64,000 nucleotides of DNA. It comes from Urechis unicinctus (Eukaryota; Annelida; Polychaeta; Xenopneusta; Urechidae). Positions 1 through 12,400 of the stretch are shown in pieces. The number at the start of each line of letters is the position of its first letter. The stretch's first letter is position 1. The notes beneath the pieces are model-generated. The model was not told where the DNA came from. It searched no databases and saw only the letters and a list, made by a program, of their open reading frames with translations. The position numbers and the translations under genes are program-made. The stretch spans positions 81,142,408-81,206,407 of the forward strand of contig CM067350.1 of assembly GCA_034190875.2 (NCBI GenBank). Reading direction: 5' to 3'.

Positions 1-67
1 TGAAGCGATTCACGGAATTTGTTCGCAGGCTCTTGATATATGTTGCTTTCTAGATGCCAAACCTAGT

Positions 68-360
68 GATGTATTCCCGGGGGGGGGGGGGGGGCACTTA
101 AGTGTATAGAGGTAGTATATATGTGCCGCGCGACGGGGTATGTTTTCCCGGCCTCTCGACTTGTACGACGGGGTATATTTTTCAGCTTCAATCTGTGCAA
201 CGGGTTGTACATTCGCATAATACCTTGTACGACGGGGTATGCTTTTGGCCATTTTGACCTTGTACGACGGGTACGGGTTTTCGAGGTCCCGCGGCACACC
301 CCTATCCAGAATAAGGCCAAGTGCCCCCCCCCCCCCCCCCCCCCCCCCCCGGGGATGTAT
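68..360. repeat. Inverted structure bounded by a G run and a C run, with an internal 33-bp tandem repeat
   Basis: A 16-base G run (79-94) followed by gcactt is mirrored by aagtg and a 27-base C run (324-350) followed by ggggatgta, so the two ends form an inverted repeat. Between them, from about 121 to 285, a unit of about 33 bp containing cgacggggta recurs five times. Open frames across it have simple composition and look non-coding. It may be a small palindromic transposable element or a structural repeat; homopolymer lengths may be sequencing-dependent. Confidence 0.6.
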
Positions 361-1565
361 TCTCCAACTGGTCTGACAAATTTTCATTATAATGAAATGA
401 TACGTCCGCGCAGGGCTACTATCCAAACGGTCTTTTTGCCCAGGCCACCCATCAATATAAAGTCTTGGGGGACCATTTTTTTGTCAATTAATGCTTGCCT
501 TCCTGACCCATCTGAACTGTAACGATGTAGGTTCCTAAGCGTCGCTTCTACATGTGGAGCTGTATCGCTTTACAATTATACCAATTATACGAAAGCGTGA
601 TTTGTTAGATCATCAAAATACACAAAGCGAAGGATATATTATGTTCTGCTTTGATGTGCGCACACGTTATAATGATAGAACTAACAAACTTACTGGACAG
701 TAACTGCGCTAGGACAACGAAGAATGGGAGCACTGGCCTGGTTCCCTGGCGGATGCCAGCATGCGGCAGACGCCAAAATGTCATGTTGCTGAACACAAAG
801 AAGATTGATCTTACAAATGGATGGCAAATATAATTGGAGCGGTTTATGTCTTGTTTGGTCAGTTGGTTTCCCCCACTTCTTATTCCTACCGAATTCCTAG
901 CAACAACTGAATCCCTTCTAGGCGGTGTTTACTTGGTGAGACCTTTCGGTGCTGGAGACAACTAACGGCAGCAGGGAGGAGTTAATTATTCATACACACA
1001 CCATCAACGCAATCGCTTGTTCCCTGGCGGCTCCTTAAGGCAGGAACGGCATCAGTGACTGATTAACTCCACGAGTGACGTGGCCTCAAGAAAAAGAACA
1101 GTCTTCTATCTTAATAATGGTCCCCATACACACTGTAATACGTGATACCAATTGGGCTATGATAGAGATGGTGTTAATACAAACGATGTTGATCAAACGA
1201 TAATGATACAAACGATGTTTGAAACAAACGATGTTGATACAATCGATGTAGAAACGGTATTAACGATGATGAAACAAATTACGATGTTCAAAAATAAAAT
1301 AAATATTCACTATTTCCCTTTTTAGGCGAATCGAAAAATTTATTGATAAGCTTCAATCGGGCTCTTGCACGCCTACTTTCAATTCGCCGGACGATGTTTG
1401 TCTGTGGCGGAGCAGGCGCGTCGGAATACTTCTTGATAATATAAAGCGAATATTGATTGTCATCCTTAAATTTTCACTCTATTTAGTCCACACATGCGAA
1501 TCCGAAACAACATCGTGCGGCGACACCATCCACACGTGTATATGTGACCTAGCTCACGCAATAAA
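361..1565. other. No gene recognised; short tandem repeat near 1190-1290
   Basis: I see no convincing coding frame, RNA gene or splice-bounded exon here. Around 1190-1290 the string acaaacgatgtt with short spacers recurs about five times, a small degenerate tandem repeat. Confidence 0.5.
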
Positions 1566-2210
1566 GTGACCGGAGCATTCTATGAACGTAAACCTATAGT
1601 AAGGATTACATTAAGGTGACCGGAGCATTCTATAAACGTAAACCTATAGTAAGGATTACGACCGGAGCATTCTATAAACGTAAACCTATAGTAAGGATTA
1701 CAATAAGGTGACCGGAGCATTCTATAAACGTAAACCTATAGTAAGAATTACAATAAGGTGACCGGAGCATTCTATAAACGTAAACCTATAGTAAGGATTA
1801 CAATAAGGTGACCGGAGCATTCTATAAACGTAAACCTATAGTAAGGATTACAATAAGGTGACCGGAGCATTCTATAAACGTAAACCTATAGTAAGGATTA
1901 CAATAAGGTGACCGGAGCATTATATAAACTCCACAAACCTATAGTAAGGATTACAATAAGATGACCGGAGCATTCTATAAACGTAAACCTATAGTAAGGA
2001 TTACAATAAGATGACCGGAACATTCTATAAACGTAAACCTATAGTAAGGATTACAATAAGATGACCGGAGCATTCTATAAACGTAAACCTATAGTAAGGA
2101 TTACAATAAGGTGACCGGAGCATTCTATAAACGTAAACCTATAGTAAGGATTACAATAAGGTGACCGGAGCATTCTATAAACGTAAACCTATAAGGTAAG
2201 GGTAACATTA
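1566..2210 (+). repeat. 50-bp satellite, about 13 copies
   Basis: A unit beginning gtgaccggagcattctataa and continuing with acgtaaacctatagtaagga then ttacaataag repeats about every 50 bp. One copy near 1660 is shortened, and copies differ by a few substitutions (gtgacc or atgacc starts). There is no open frame through the array. It precedes the degenerate coding repeat at 2.3 kb. Confidence 0.93.
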
Positions 2211-2329
2211 AGGTCACATGTATAGGTGTATACAAAATCACCATGGGCGTATACCAAAGTCTCAATTAGATATATTTAACATATTGATGTATGCAAAAAT
2301 GATGTGTGTAAAAAAACACATGCACAGCA

Positions 2330-3235
2330 TACACGACAGGTACACGGCAATATTCTACTAAAAAATACCCACTACCCCAGATCACGGGTGGGCTTACAAG
2401 CACTCGAAGAGCGATTGGTTGAGATTCGTATCTATCATAGTGACTAGATTATGGGCGGCGAATGAAATAAAAGTAGAGAATGAAAAATGAGCTAAAATGT
2501 TGGAAAACGCCAACAGGCAGGTTTAGATACATGGGGGGGGGGACATCTGGCAGGCCATTCGACAGTCCACGCAAAACCTATATAATGAGTAGCGGGGACA
2601 CACAGCCAGTTAGCACTCCAGTAGGGCAGAAACTACAGAACAGTGGATCACCATGTGAAACTGCAAGAGGTCTGGGTGATGCGGCCCAAGCCAATAGGTT
2701 CTCAGGAATCAACTACGCTGCAAGCATAGTGGCCAAGGTGAAGAACGGCTGTAGGCCAAACCCGGTCGGCCTTCTGAATGATGTTTGCGCGGTTTTGCCA
2801 TCCCACACACCGCATCACAGGGGTAGCCATCAACGGCTCAATGCCTCTTGACATCAACACCAGATTTTCCGAAGTTCAGGTGTGGGAGATCAGGACAAGC
2901 ATCTACCCTGTCATCCCGGCCTGGTTTGACATGCACTTCGCAGGGATGGGGCTCCTCTGTACTATTGACATACTTTGTCGAGTCAGGGCTCCTTGTGGTT
3001 CCGGGAGTATAGGCCCCATGTATCCTCCTGCATACTGTAAGAGGCGACTTACAGTAGGCAACCTGTTGGCCGTGGGTTGCGACTCGTGTCTGTGGACAAA
3101 GGGTTCCTGGTGGTTGAGTGGAGAGGTCATTGCGAGAGCCATATCTGCAGCACATCAATTTGGCCCGAATTTCACCTAGCCGAGAACCTGGAATGGCCTG
3201 GTCCAGTCAGTCAGGATAATCGTTGGCATTTTTAT
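2330..3235 (+). pseudogene. Degenerate repeated gene, copy A (paralogous to 53.5-54.4 kb)
   Basis: The stretch starting gggcttacaagcactcgaag matches the sequence at about 53,610, and the fragment containing YPVIPAWF (near 2,905) matches HPVIPTWF near 54,125. Both loci also share the flanking text acgacaggt and ctaccccagatca. Copy A begins with a helical LQALEERL segment and is interrupted by stops. It then contains a region ending in a WF..HFAGMGL motif, then a hydrophobic stretch near 3,205-3,250 that could be a membrane segment. I do not recognise the family. Two diverged copies 51 kb apart suggest a mobile element or an amplified gene. A link to the Polintons is possible but unproven. Confidence 0.5.
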
Positions 3236-4254
3236 CTTTTTCATTTTTATCCACGACTTTTTCCCCTCTTTATCCATTTACCCAAGAACCGACCAACACC
3301 AGCAGCACCTCCTACTTCTCATTTTGTATCTGTAGATGGAACCAAGGGAGCAACAAACGCACCATCAGGAACACTAAAATCCGTCTCAAAATCACTGGCG
3401 TCGGAAAAAGAAAAAAATCCCACATCTCCTGTAGATGAACCGACCATCACAGGCAGCTGAGGCCGTATGGGTGATTAAGCAAATATCTCTCATAATTACA
3501 GGTCCCTGCCATAACATAGGTTCGCGTGAATTACCAAAGTTCAATATTATGAGACGGCGTCGTGCGATTGATTATCACGTGTGGGTGCCATCGCGATAAG
3601 TATGTTATCGCATGGTCAAGCAGATGATATGGGGAAAGACACTCGGACGCTTCGCGTGACCATGCGATAACTAACACTTATGAAACCACCCCAATAAAGG
3701 TCGTAGTTGATACGACAAAAAGTGACGTGCGGCGTCGATGGGCTGCAGTTCCCTGACAATCCGACTTGTGCACCAGCCAGGCGGTTGTTGATTTACTATG
3801 ACGAATCTGGTTTTTTGAAATGTCTTATTCGATCCTGCACATTTCCAACTGAGTAATAACATAAAAGAATTGCACTAGTGGCCAATAAAAGGATATTAAT
3901 ATTGATTAGGAACGATAAGGCTGAAATCACTGGCCTCGGAGGATAAGTCACCAAAAGAGCCTAATTCAACGGGCCGAAATCATCGAAGGCCGAAATCGCA
4001 TTCGCTATGATAACATTGCAGTATGACTTGTTTAAAGCGCGCGAGTTCGAAATATGTTGGACGCTTATTAACTTGTCATGATTGGGTATTTCGATTATCA
4101 ACAAAAATCTCACTAATCGATTGACGACCTCAAATACCCAGCTATTCTAGTATACAATTTTTGTAATTTCTGTTGACGTTTTAGATTAAGTTCCTTAGTT
4201 TGCTATTCTGATGGATTACGGGAACGATAATGGGGGTATTCCTAGACTAAAGCA
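3236..4254. other. No gene recognised; inverted repeat at 3603-3671
   Basis: No supported coding exon. The arms ttatcgcatggtcaagc (about 3605-3621) and gcgtgaccatgcgataac (about 3654-3671) are near-complementary with a spacer of about 32 bases and could form a hairpin. Confidence 0.5.
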
Positions 4255-4326
4255 CTTCGCCTCTGACATGGAGATGACAGCGTCCGCGCTGTTCACAACT
4301 TTCGTTCTCTCATGTCCGCGCCTTGA
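4255..4326 (+). repeat. Dispersed repeat, family of three copies in the window
   Basis: The text ctctgacatggagatgacag then cgtccgcgctgttcacaact then ttcgttctctcatgtccgcg resembles 21,675-21,737 on the same strand and 32,590-32,650 on the opposite strand. The shared core is CTCTGACAGCG, CGCGCTGTT and GATCTCTCA. It is probably a short interspersed element fragment. Confidence 0.6.
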
Positions 4327-4611
4327 GTATACATAATGACATCAGGTCGTCAACTATTAGGGTATTTATAGCCCCACACGACGCCTAGAGTAATGGTAGT
4401 TGTAAGTAGTAAATCGCGATGTTGCCACAAAAACTGGATAACTCTCCGAAATGGAATAACTTTTCGATTATTACCCGGACCTGTATAAAGGAGACTCTCC
4501 TCAACACATCGGCATGATTATCACTTCCGTAGGCTGAAAAATAAAACGGTACGGTCATTTTAAAGACACCATGTTATCTCGCCACACCATACTCCATAGC
4601 CCGGTCGGGAG

Positions 4612-4715
4612 GTGATATCAATGAGTTTATAGCTTCACTAATAGAGCTCACTCAAACTTTCCGCCCAAAAATATGTGAAGACGCCACCTGTGAACTGAAG
4701 CGTTTTGTCACCAAC
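4612..4715 (+). repeat. Dispersed repeat, copy 1 (second copy at 34.48 kb)
   Basis: The text atgagtttatagcttcacta, then gagctcactcaa, then gaagacgccac is shared with about 34,490-34,590 in the same orientation and order, with scattered differences. It is probably a short interspersed element or a transposon end. Confidence 0.6.
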
Positions 4716-6409
4716 CATAAATCAGAGACATCTATCCCCTCACTAAATATCATCCTTTTTGGTCACTTTGATAAATGAGGAAGTTATCCTGTCTTTAGAA
4801 GAATAAAGTATATTTCCCCTTTTTCGGCCCTACAACATCGTTTTTGTCTTCCATTCACCATATATTCAAATTCGACATAACCAAGCTCGACAGAATGCAG
4901 CAAACTTTTCCCGGGACAGTTAACACTTTGTATGATGATTGCCACCTGTTGTGTAAAAGAGCAGTGTTGTGTCAGCGTTGGAGTAGGATGCAGAAGGGGT
5001 TTAGGAAGATAAGGTGCTCGTTTAATGGGATCACGGGATATAGGATCATAGAGATGTTTTGGGGTATCTGAATCACTGTGATTCACGTTATGTGAAATTG
5101 TAGCATGGCTGATGTGTGGTTACATTATATCAATGGCTAATAGTGAATGGCTGTTTCCCAATATTAGCATTTAAAGTGGTTATGAATAAGTATACAATCA
5201 TTCGTTGATTCTATGATTATGAAGTCAATCATATTATGACTTATACTTCCCAGTGTAATTGTTAGTTGAGGATAAGAGTTTATTTTGAATTTTTAGTCTA
5301 CATGACACTCTTAGCAGTAAAGAAAAGCGTATATCCCATTTTTATACCATAAAGGTGCATCCATGATTCCTAATGCAGAAATGATCCAACATGTATATCG
5401 TGATTATTCCATATGCATCAATGTCAGGACTGCCACCAAGGTATGATGATAAGCTGAAAAGGAAAGGCAACATATCAATTATTACAAAAGAGCTGAGATG
5501 AAATCAACATTTTTGACAACTATAACTCAATTTAGCATTTGTAAATTATTGTTTAATATTGACATTATCACACATTAAATCTTCCTCATACTGGAAAGGG
5601 ATCTTATTCTGAGGCGTGTCCAAATTGGACCCTGGATTTTTTTGTTTGTCTCCTGGATGTTTCAATGGTGAATGCTACTTGTGCGAGACTGTTGCATTGG
5701 AAGGTAGAGACAAAAGGCCATCTCCCGTTTAATCTATAACACCAGCCAATTTGTATTTCCTGTCAACCCCCATTCCAATTCCTAAAACAATCCCCATTCA
5801 TTTATGTTTCTTGTGTTTGGACCACCAAGTATAGAATTTTGGTAGTTTAGTGGCCCAAACCTCATAAATTATTGGCTTTTCATGTATGGGGTCAAAGATA
5901 AGAACATGCCAACCCTGCAGGCAGTTAATACGGTACACTTGCAGAGACAATTTCCCCTTGCTGTTAATTCTTTTCAAAGACCCAAACAAGAATCTGATAT
6001 GCAAAGTGTATTTATACATTTCATTTGTACCACGTCAGATCCAAATGATTCTATAATGCAATTCCATAGTCCGTATGTATAACTTGCACTTAATTATGGC
6101 TGTATTTGTCTTGTTTGACTCAAAAACATGACCCACACATGCATATGTAGGGCTACTAAGAGGTACTACTAAACCGCCAAACTACCTAACAACAAAGGGT
6201 TCTTATTGCATAGCAATACAATATAAGAACTGCTATCTAGACTAAATTGGTGAATCATCCATATGTTATGGCCCCAGCAATTCTCTATATAACCATGACA
6301 TTTTTACATTTATCATGTATTTATGAAATTAATCTACGATTCATCAATGGCTCACTTTGTCTAAGAACTGGTGTCCTACATTCAGTTGTTTGGTTTCAGG
6401 ATTTGGCTG
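4716..6409. other. No coding gene recognised upstream of the LRRC42 coding start
   Basis: AT-rich sequence without a convincing coding exon. The first coding exon of the LRRC42-like gene is preceded by an acceptor (ggtttcag at 6392-6399), so a 5-prime untranslated exon and the promoter should lie here, but I cannot place them. Confidence 0.4.
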
Positions 6410-9400
6410 ATGGATGGTTACCATAGTTACCAGAAGCAAGATGACTGTGGCCCTTATTTTGTATATGAGCAGGGACAGTTAAGGAACTCCTCTGGATTCA
6501 GTGTAGAAAGAATCACCTCCAGATTATTCAAAGAGGTACCCGAAGCGAATCCCTTCTGCCAAGCACGACTTGTTGTCGATGAAAATGGCTGTATTCAACT
6601 GCCCACTCTGAAAACTCTCTGTCTCACATTCATCGCACAAAACATCCACCTGGTGGACACACTGGAGGATTTCCCAGAGATCATTGGTGAGGAATTGTTC
6701 CGCACTGCTGCAGAAGTAGGGGTGTTCCATAAACTGACCTCTCATGGAGCGATGGAGGCTCTCCGTCTCTTCTGCCAGGCTTACGGGCCAGCTGTTATTG
6801 ATGGAGTGAGTAGCCGAGGGAATGCAGTCCGAGGCCTAGAGCTCTGTATGTCAGGACTCCTCAACCTGCAGCAAATCACGTCAGTGGATCTATGTGGCTG
6901 TCTGCTCGGCGAAGACCATCCACTACTGTCTAATCTCGGCCGCATGTCTGGGTGAGTTCTTACATGGTGATTTCCCACACGATGGGTTCTCATACAATGA
7001 GTTCTCACACGATGGGTACTCATGCAATGGGTTCTCACACGATGGATTCTCACATGATGGGTTCTCACACGATCGGCAGACATTGTGAAGGAATTTCAAC
7101 CTTTACCGGACCTCGGTCCAGAAAAGTTTGAATAACTTACTGGACCGAGATTTGTTTTACTGGACCGAAGTTTTGACAACCGTATATGGCCACGCTTCCG
7201 GCAACCACGGAATCACCCATAGTCACGTCACCTAGCGAATGACTAACGAACCGGCGAAAATTGTAAATATTGGGAGAAAGACGAAAGAGATGTGAACAGT
7301 GAATTCTTGGGTTTATTTTCATTTTTGAGGGGGTACGGGCTGTATATTATACAAGAATTTATTACTGGACCAAAGACCGGTGAACAATCACATTTTTTAT
7401 CGGGCCAAAGAAAACTTTACAGGATGTCCGACGGGTCCGGTAAACCTTCACAATGTCTGGATGGGTTCTCATACAATGAGTTCTCACACGATGGGTTCTC
7501 ACATGATGAGTTCTCATGTGGTGGGTTCTCACATTTTTAAAATATTATTAACACAGTGTCTGGGATCTGTTGGGATCTAATAATGAGGTTGGGTGTATAT
7601 GTCCCAGGTTGGGATCTAATGAGGTTTGTATATGTCCCAGGTTGGGATCTAAAGGTTTGTATATGTCCCAGGTTGGGATCTAATGAGGTTTGTATATGTC
7701 CCAGGTTGGGATCTAATGAGGTTTGTATATGTCCCAGGTTGGGATCTAATGAGGTTTGTATATGTCCCAGGTTTGGGATCTAATGAGGTTTGTATATGTC
7801 CCAGGTTGGGATCTAATGAGGTTTGTATATGTCCCAGGTTGGGATCTAATGAGGTTTGTATATGTCCCAGGTTGGGATCTAATGAGGTTGTATATGTCCC
7901 AGGTTGGGATCTAATGAGGTTTGTATATGTCCCAGGTTGGGATCTAATGAGGTTTGTATATGTCCCAGGTTGGGATCTAATGAGGTTTGTATATGTCCCA
8001 GGCTGGGATCTAATGAGGTTTGTATATGTCCCAGGTTGGGATCTAATGAGGTTTGTATATGTCCCAGGTTGGGATCTAATGAGGTTTGTATATGTCCCAG
8101 GTTGGGATCTAATGAGGTTTGTATATGTCCCAGTTTGGGATCTAATGAGGTTTGTATATGTCCCAGGTTGGGATCTAATGAGGTTTGTATATGTCCCAGG
8201 TTGGGATCTTTGTATATGTCCCAGGTTGGGATCTAATGAGGTTTGTATATGTCCCAGGTTGGGATCTAATGAGGTTTGTATATGTCCCAGGTTGGGATCT
8301 AATGAGGTTTGTATATGTCCCAGTTTGGGATCTAATGTTGTATATGTCCCAGGTTGGGATCTAATGAGGTTTGTATATGTCCCAGGTTGGGATCTAATGA
8401 GGTTTGTATATGTCCCAGGTTGGGATCTAATGAGGTTTGTATATGTCCCAGGTTGGGATCTAATGAGGTTTGTATATGTCCCAGGTTGGGATCTAATGAG
8501 GTTTGTATATGTCCCAGGTTGGGATCTATGAGGTTTGTATATGTCCCAGGTTGGGATCTAATGAGGTTTGTATATGTCCCAGGTTGGGATCTAATGAGGT
8601 TTGTATATGTCCCAGGTTGGGATCTAATGAGGTTTGTATATGTCCCAGGTTGGGATCTAATGAGGTTTGTATATGAGTTTGGGATCTAATGAGGTTTGTA
8701 TATGTCCCAGGTTGGGATCTAATGAGGTTTGTATATGTCCCAGGTTGGGATCTAATGATACCCAGGTTGGGATCTAATGAGGTTTGTATATGTCCCAGGT
8801 TGGGATCTAATGAGGTTTGATGTCCCAGGTTGGGATCTAATGAGGTTTGTATATGTCCCAGGTTGGGATCTTGAGGTTTGTATATGTCCCAGGTTGGGAT
8901 CTAATGAGGTTTGTATATGTCCCAGGTTGGGATCTAATGAGGTTTGTATATGTCCCAGGTTGGGATCTAATGAGGTTTGTATATGTCCCAGTGGGGGATG
9001 TATATGTCCCAGGTTGGGATCTAATGAGGTTTGTATATGTCCCTGTTGGTTGTATTGGGTTTGGAAGCTACTGTTTGACAGACACAGGTCTGCGTCGACT
9101 GACCTCACCAGTACGCATTCTACCAAGGTCCGGTTTCTCTCTCTACAGTTCAGCTTGCAAGTAAGTACATTACCCACTGACACTGATTTCATAACCCAAT
9201 GGCACTGATTACATTACCCAATGGCATTGATTACATTACCCAAAGGCACTGATTACATTACCCAAGGGCACTTATTATATTACCCAATGGCACTGATTAC
9301 ATTACCCAAGGGCACTGATTACATTACCTAATGACACTGATTACATTACCCTATGGCACTGGTTACATTACCCTATGGCACTGGTTACATAACCCAATGA

Positions 9401-12400
9401 CACTGATTACATTACCCTATGGCACTGGTTACATTATGTCTATCCCACAGTCTATTGGTGGCTGATGTCAGGCTATTGCAGTCTCTGAATGGCTTGATCT
9501 ATTTTAGCACAGGATATAAGATGACTTGTAGCCCTGCTTCACCTTCAACCCTCTCACACCTGACATCTCTTTCCGTCATGACATCATGCTGCACTCCTGC
9601 TAGCCATTTGCCACTTGACCTCGAGCGAAACGTTCCTCTGTATGGCGAAAGCGTGACAAAGTTATTTTCCGAACCGAAAATGACCGCTGATTTTAGAGCT
9701 GTATTTTAATGATCTATAATCCAGTTCCCTACAACAAAGCCTCCCGCATTAGAGAGTGCACCTTTGGCTATTACGGTCGGGCATTCACATTGTTTTATTC
9801 CCAGTTTTAATGATTGAGCAAACGCCATGTCCTCCAATGAAAAGACTCGATGTTGTAATTACATGGTTCGCTGGCGGGTTGAAACAACATTCGAAATGGC
9901 CAAGAAACGTCGTAATTTTTTCATGTTATCTGAGCAAAATACGACCACAGGGTTCTCTAAGAAGAGTGACCAGGCACCTTGTACTGAAATCCACGTAGAG
10001 AAAGAAACGAGAGAGCTGCCATTGAGCCGCCCCCAGCAAAGCTGAGTGCAGGAAAATAGACACTGACCACAAAGTAAAGGAAATGACATCTTGAAAGATG
10101 CCACAAGGAATGTCAACCCAGAGTGGTTTTCACTCCATCCGTGTCTACATAATGACCTACAGAAGGTCAGTGTGTGTGTAAGAGTGTGTGATGGTTTTTG
10201 TTGTTGTTTTTATTTTTGGGGGGGGGGAGGGGTTGGGGCTGGAGACGGGGTGGGTATCAAAACACAAATGAATAAAGACAGAGGATATTTGTACGGCAGT
10301 TGTAGAGATAAGACAGATAATGGCTATTCGTACGGCTGTCATACTTATCAGACTGGTGATAGACTATTTGTACAGCCTATGTCTGTTGGTCGAACTCAAT
10401 TGTTGTGATGATTATTGTCAACATATTATGTTTGTATGGTTGACATATGATATCTGCAGCCTATCCGTGTTAGCAGCATATAAAGAAGCCCAGTTGTGCT
10501 GTACGAATGGATACAATGGGAAGGTAAAAAAAAAAACCTACTCTGCTTTAAAAAATACCACAATTATCGTAGATCTATAGGTACTTTATGCCAAATGTTA
10601 TGATTGTCAATTCTCATGTAAGGGTTATACTAGGTGACCCTTACACTCAACGTCACCTGCCAGACAGCAAAATGGTTTTCACACAAATTCAAGCTAGTTT
10701 GATTGCAGTTGGTATAGATCATGACAGCCTAATAGTTAAAGAAAAATTGTGTATGAAATAAACTTCATTAATTCATTAAATACTCTGGGTTTGAATGTTG
10801 TGAAGTACATACATTAACATTTACTTACAAAACAAATTGATAATCCCTTCATTCTAGTACAGATGTACACAAAGGTATATGCCCAACTGCAGGCACATTG
10901 TATGTTGCATAACACCAAAGACAGATCTTTTATATCCGGGCCAAATAAAAATGCCTTTGATCTTTACTCTTTCTGCCTTACAAATGATCCCCACTGGATT
11001 ACTGCCTTTCAAATGAGCCAAGCAATACTCTGTCCTGGGCCTGTATATTAGGCAGAATATACAGACAGGTGTAATTTGTACGGCACAAATATACAGCTGA
11101 GCTATTCAATATGGCAGGAATATATCTGGGCGAGTATTTCTGTCGTATGAATAAGCCCTGTATATATTTCTGATGATAGTAAGCAGGTTATCTTTATGTT
11201 CTGGGGTTTGTTGGGTTCTCATATTAAGAAAAGCTACAGCCAACTATCTAATGTACATGTCTAATAATACTTAAAATGAATAATCCAGTTGTGAGACACA
11301 TTCTGTATTTGTGAATACACCAGATCTAAAGCCTTGTAGTTTGGTCTAGTGAACTGTAATACAATTGGTATTATTTGTTTCAAGGTTCAAGAAGGAAGTG
11401 CCATTCCTCATCACTAATCACTGCTTGCCATTCTGCCTACAGTTAGCTGCAGAAAAAAATGACGAAGTACATTGCCAGCCTCAATACTTTTGCTGTAAAG
11501 AATTCTGCCAAACTGACACGTATTGTAAAGCAGAGCCAGAGATGGGACAAAGGGAATAGTAAGGGTTCACGAGGTAACTTGCATGGTGTGATATACAGCA
11601 CTTGCTTATGTATATAGTGTGCTATGCAAGCACTGAAAAAGCTTTGGTGTCAACCTAAAACAATCTGCAACATGAATATTTAAATTTCAGTGAATAAATC
11701 AGTGTAGTGTGTAATGTCACACTGCATCATCACTGCATCAGTTCTGTTGTAGAGTGTAATGGTATATGCATCACTGTTGTAATGTGTAATGGTATCACTG
11801 CATCAGTTCATACATCAGTTCACTGCATCAGTTCTGTTGTAATGTGTAATGGTATCACTGCATCAGTTCTGTTGTAATGTGTAATGGTATCACTGCATCA
11901 GTTCTGTTGTAATGTGTAATGATATCACTGCATCAGTTCTGTTGTAGAGTGTAATGGTATTACTACATCAGTTCTGTTGTAATGTGTAAAGGTATCACTG
12001 CATCATTTCAGGTGCACTTTCTTGTTAGATGATTCACATATGGAAACCTTTGATCATATGTAGTCAGCCTTTATGTTATGTAACATGTGACACACCTAAG
12101 TTGTACCTAATGAAATTGTTTTCATTAATGCATTGCAGGATATATAGAACCTCCAGCACCATACTCAGAACACAGTATGGAGGAGAGGAGAGCTTTCAGC
12201 ACCATGCTCAGAACACAGAGGAAGAGGATTACGAAGGAAAGGAAGAATGAAGTGACTGGCCGGAGAGAAGACTGCCAAGCCTTGAGGAGGAAGTCGTTTG
12301 GACCTGTCAAAGCGTAACTAGTCAGACTGTGTATTGTACTTCATGAATCTGCAAAGAGACTTAGATCTGTTAGATAATGTAAAATGTGCAATCAGTCATG

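Noticed and set aside
1566-2210. CRISPR-like array
   Set aside because: The 50-bp unit repeats without unique spacers, and the DNA is eukaryotic.
7683-8531. Long open frame of WDLMRFVYVPG repeats
   Set aside because: It is the translation of a 33-bp minisatellite; openness follows from the unit length and all frames behave alike.
9827-10045. Frame beginning MSSNEKTRCC as a further LRRC42 exon
   Set aside because: Loose resemblance only; the exons at 13,435 and 14,174 supply the matching LRR and GW segments, and no good acceptor precedes it.
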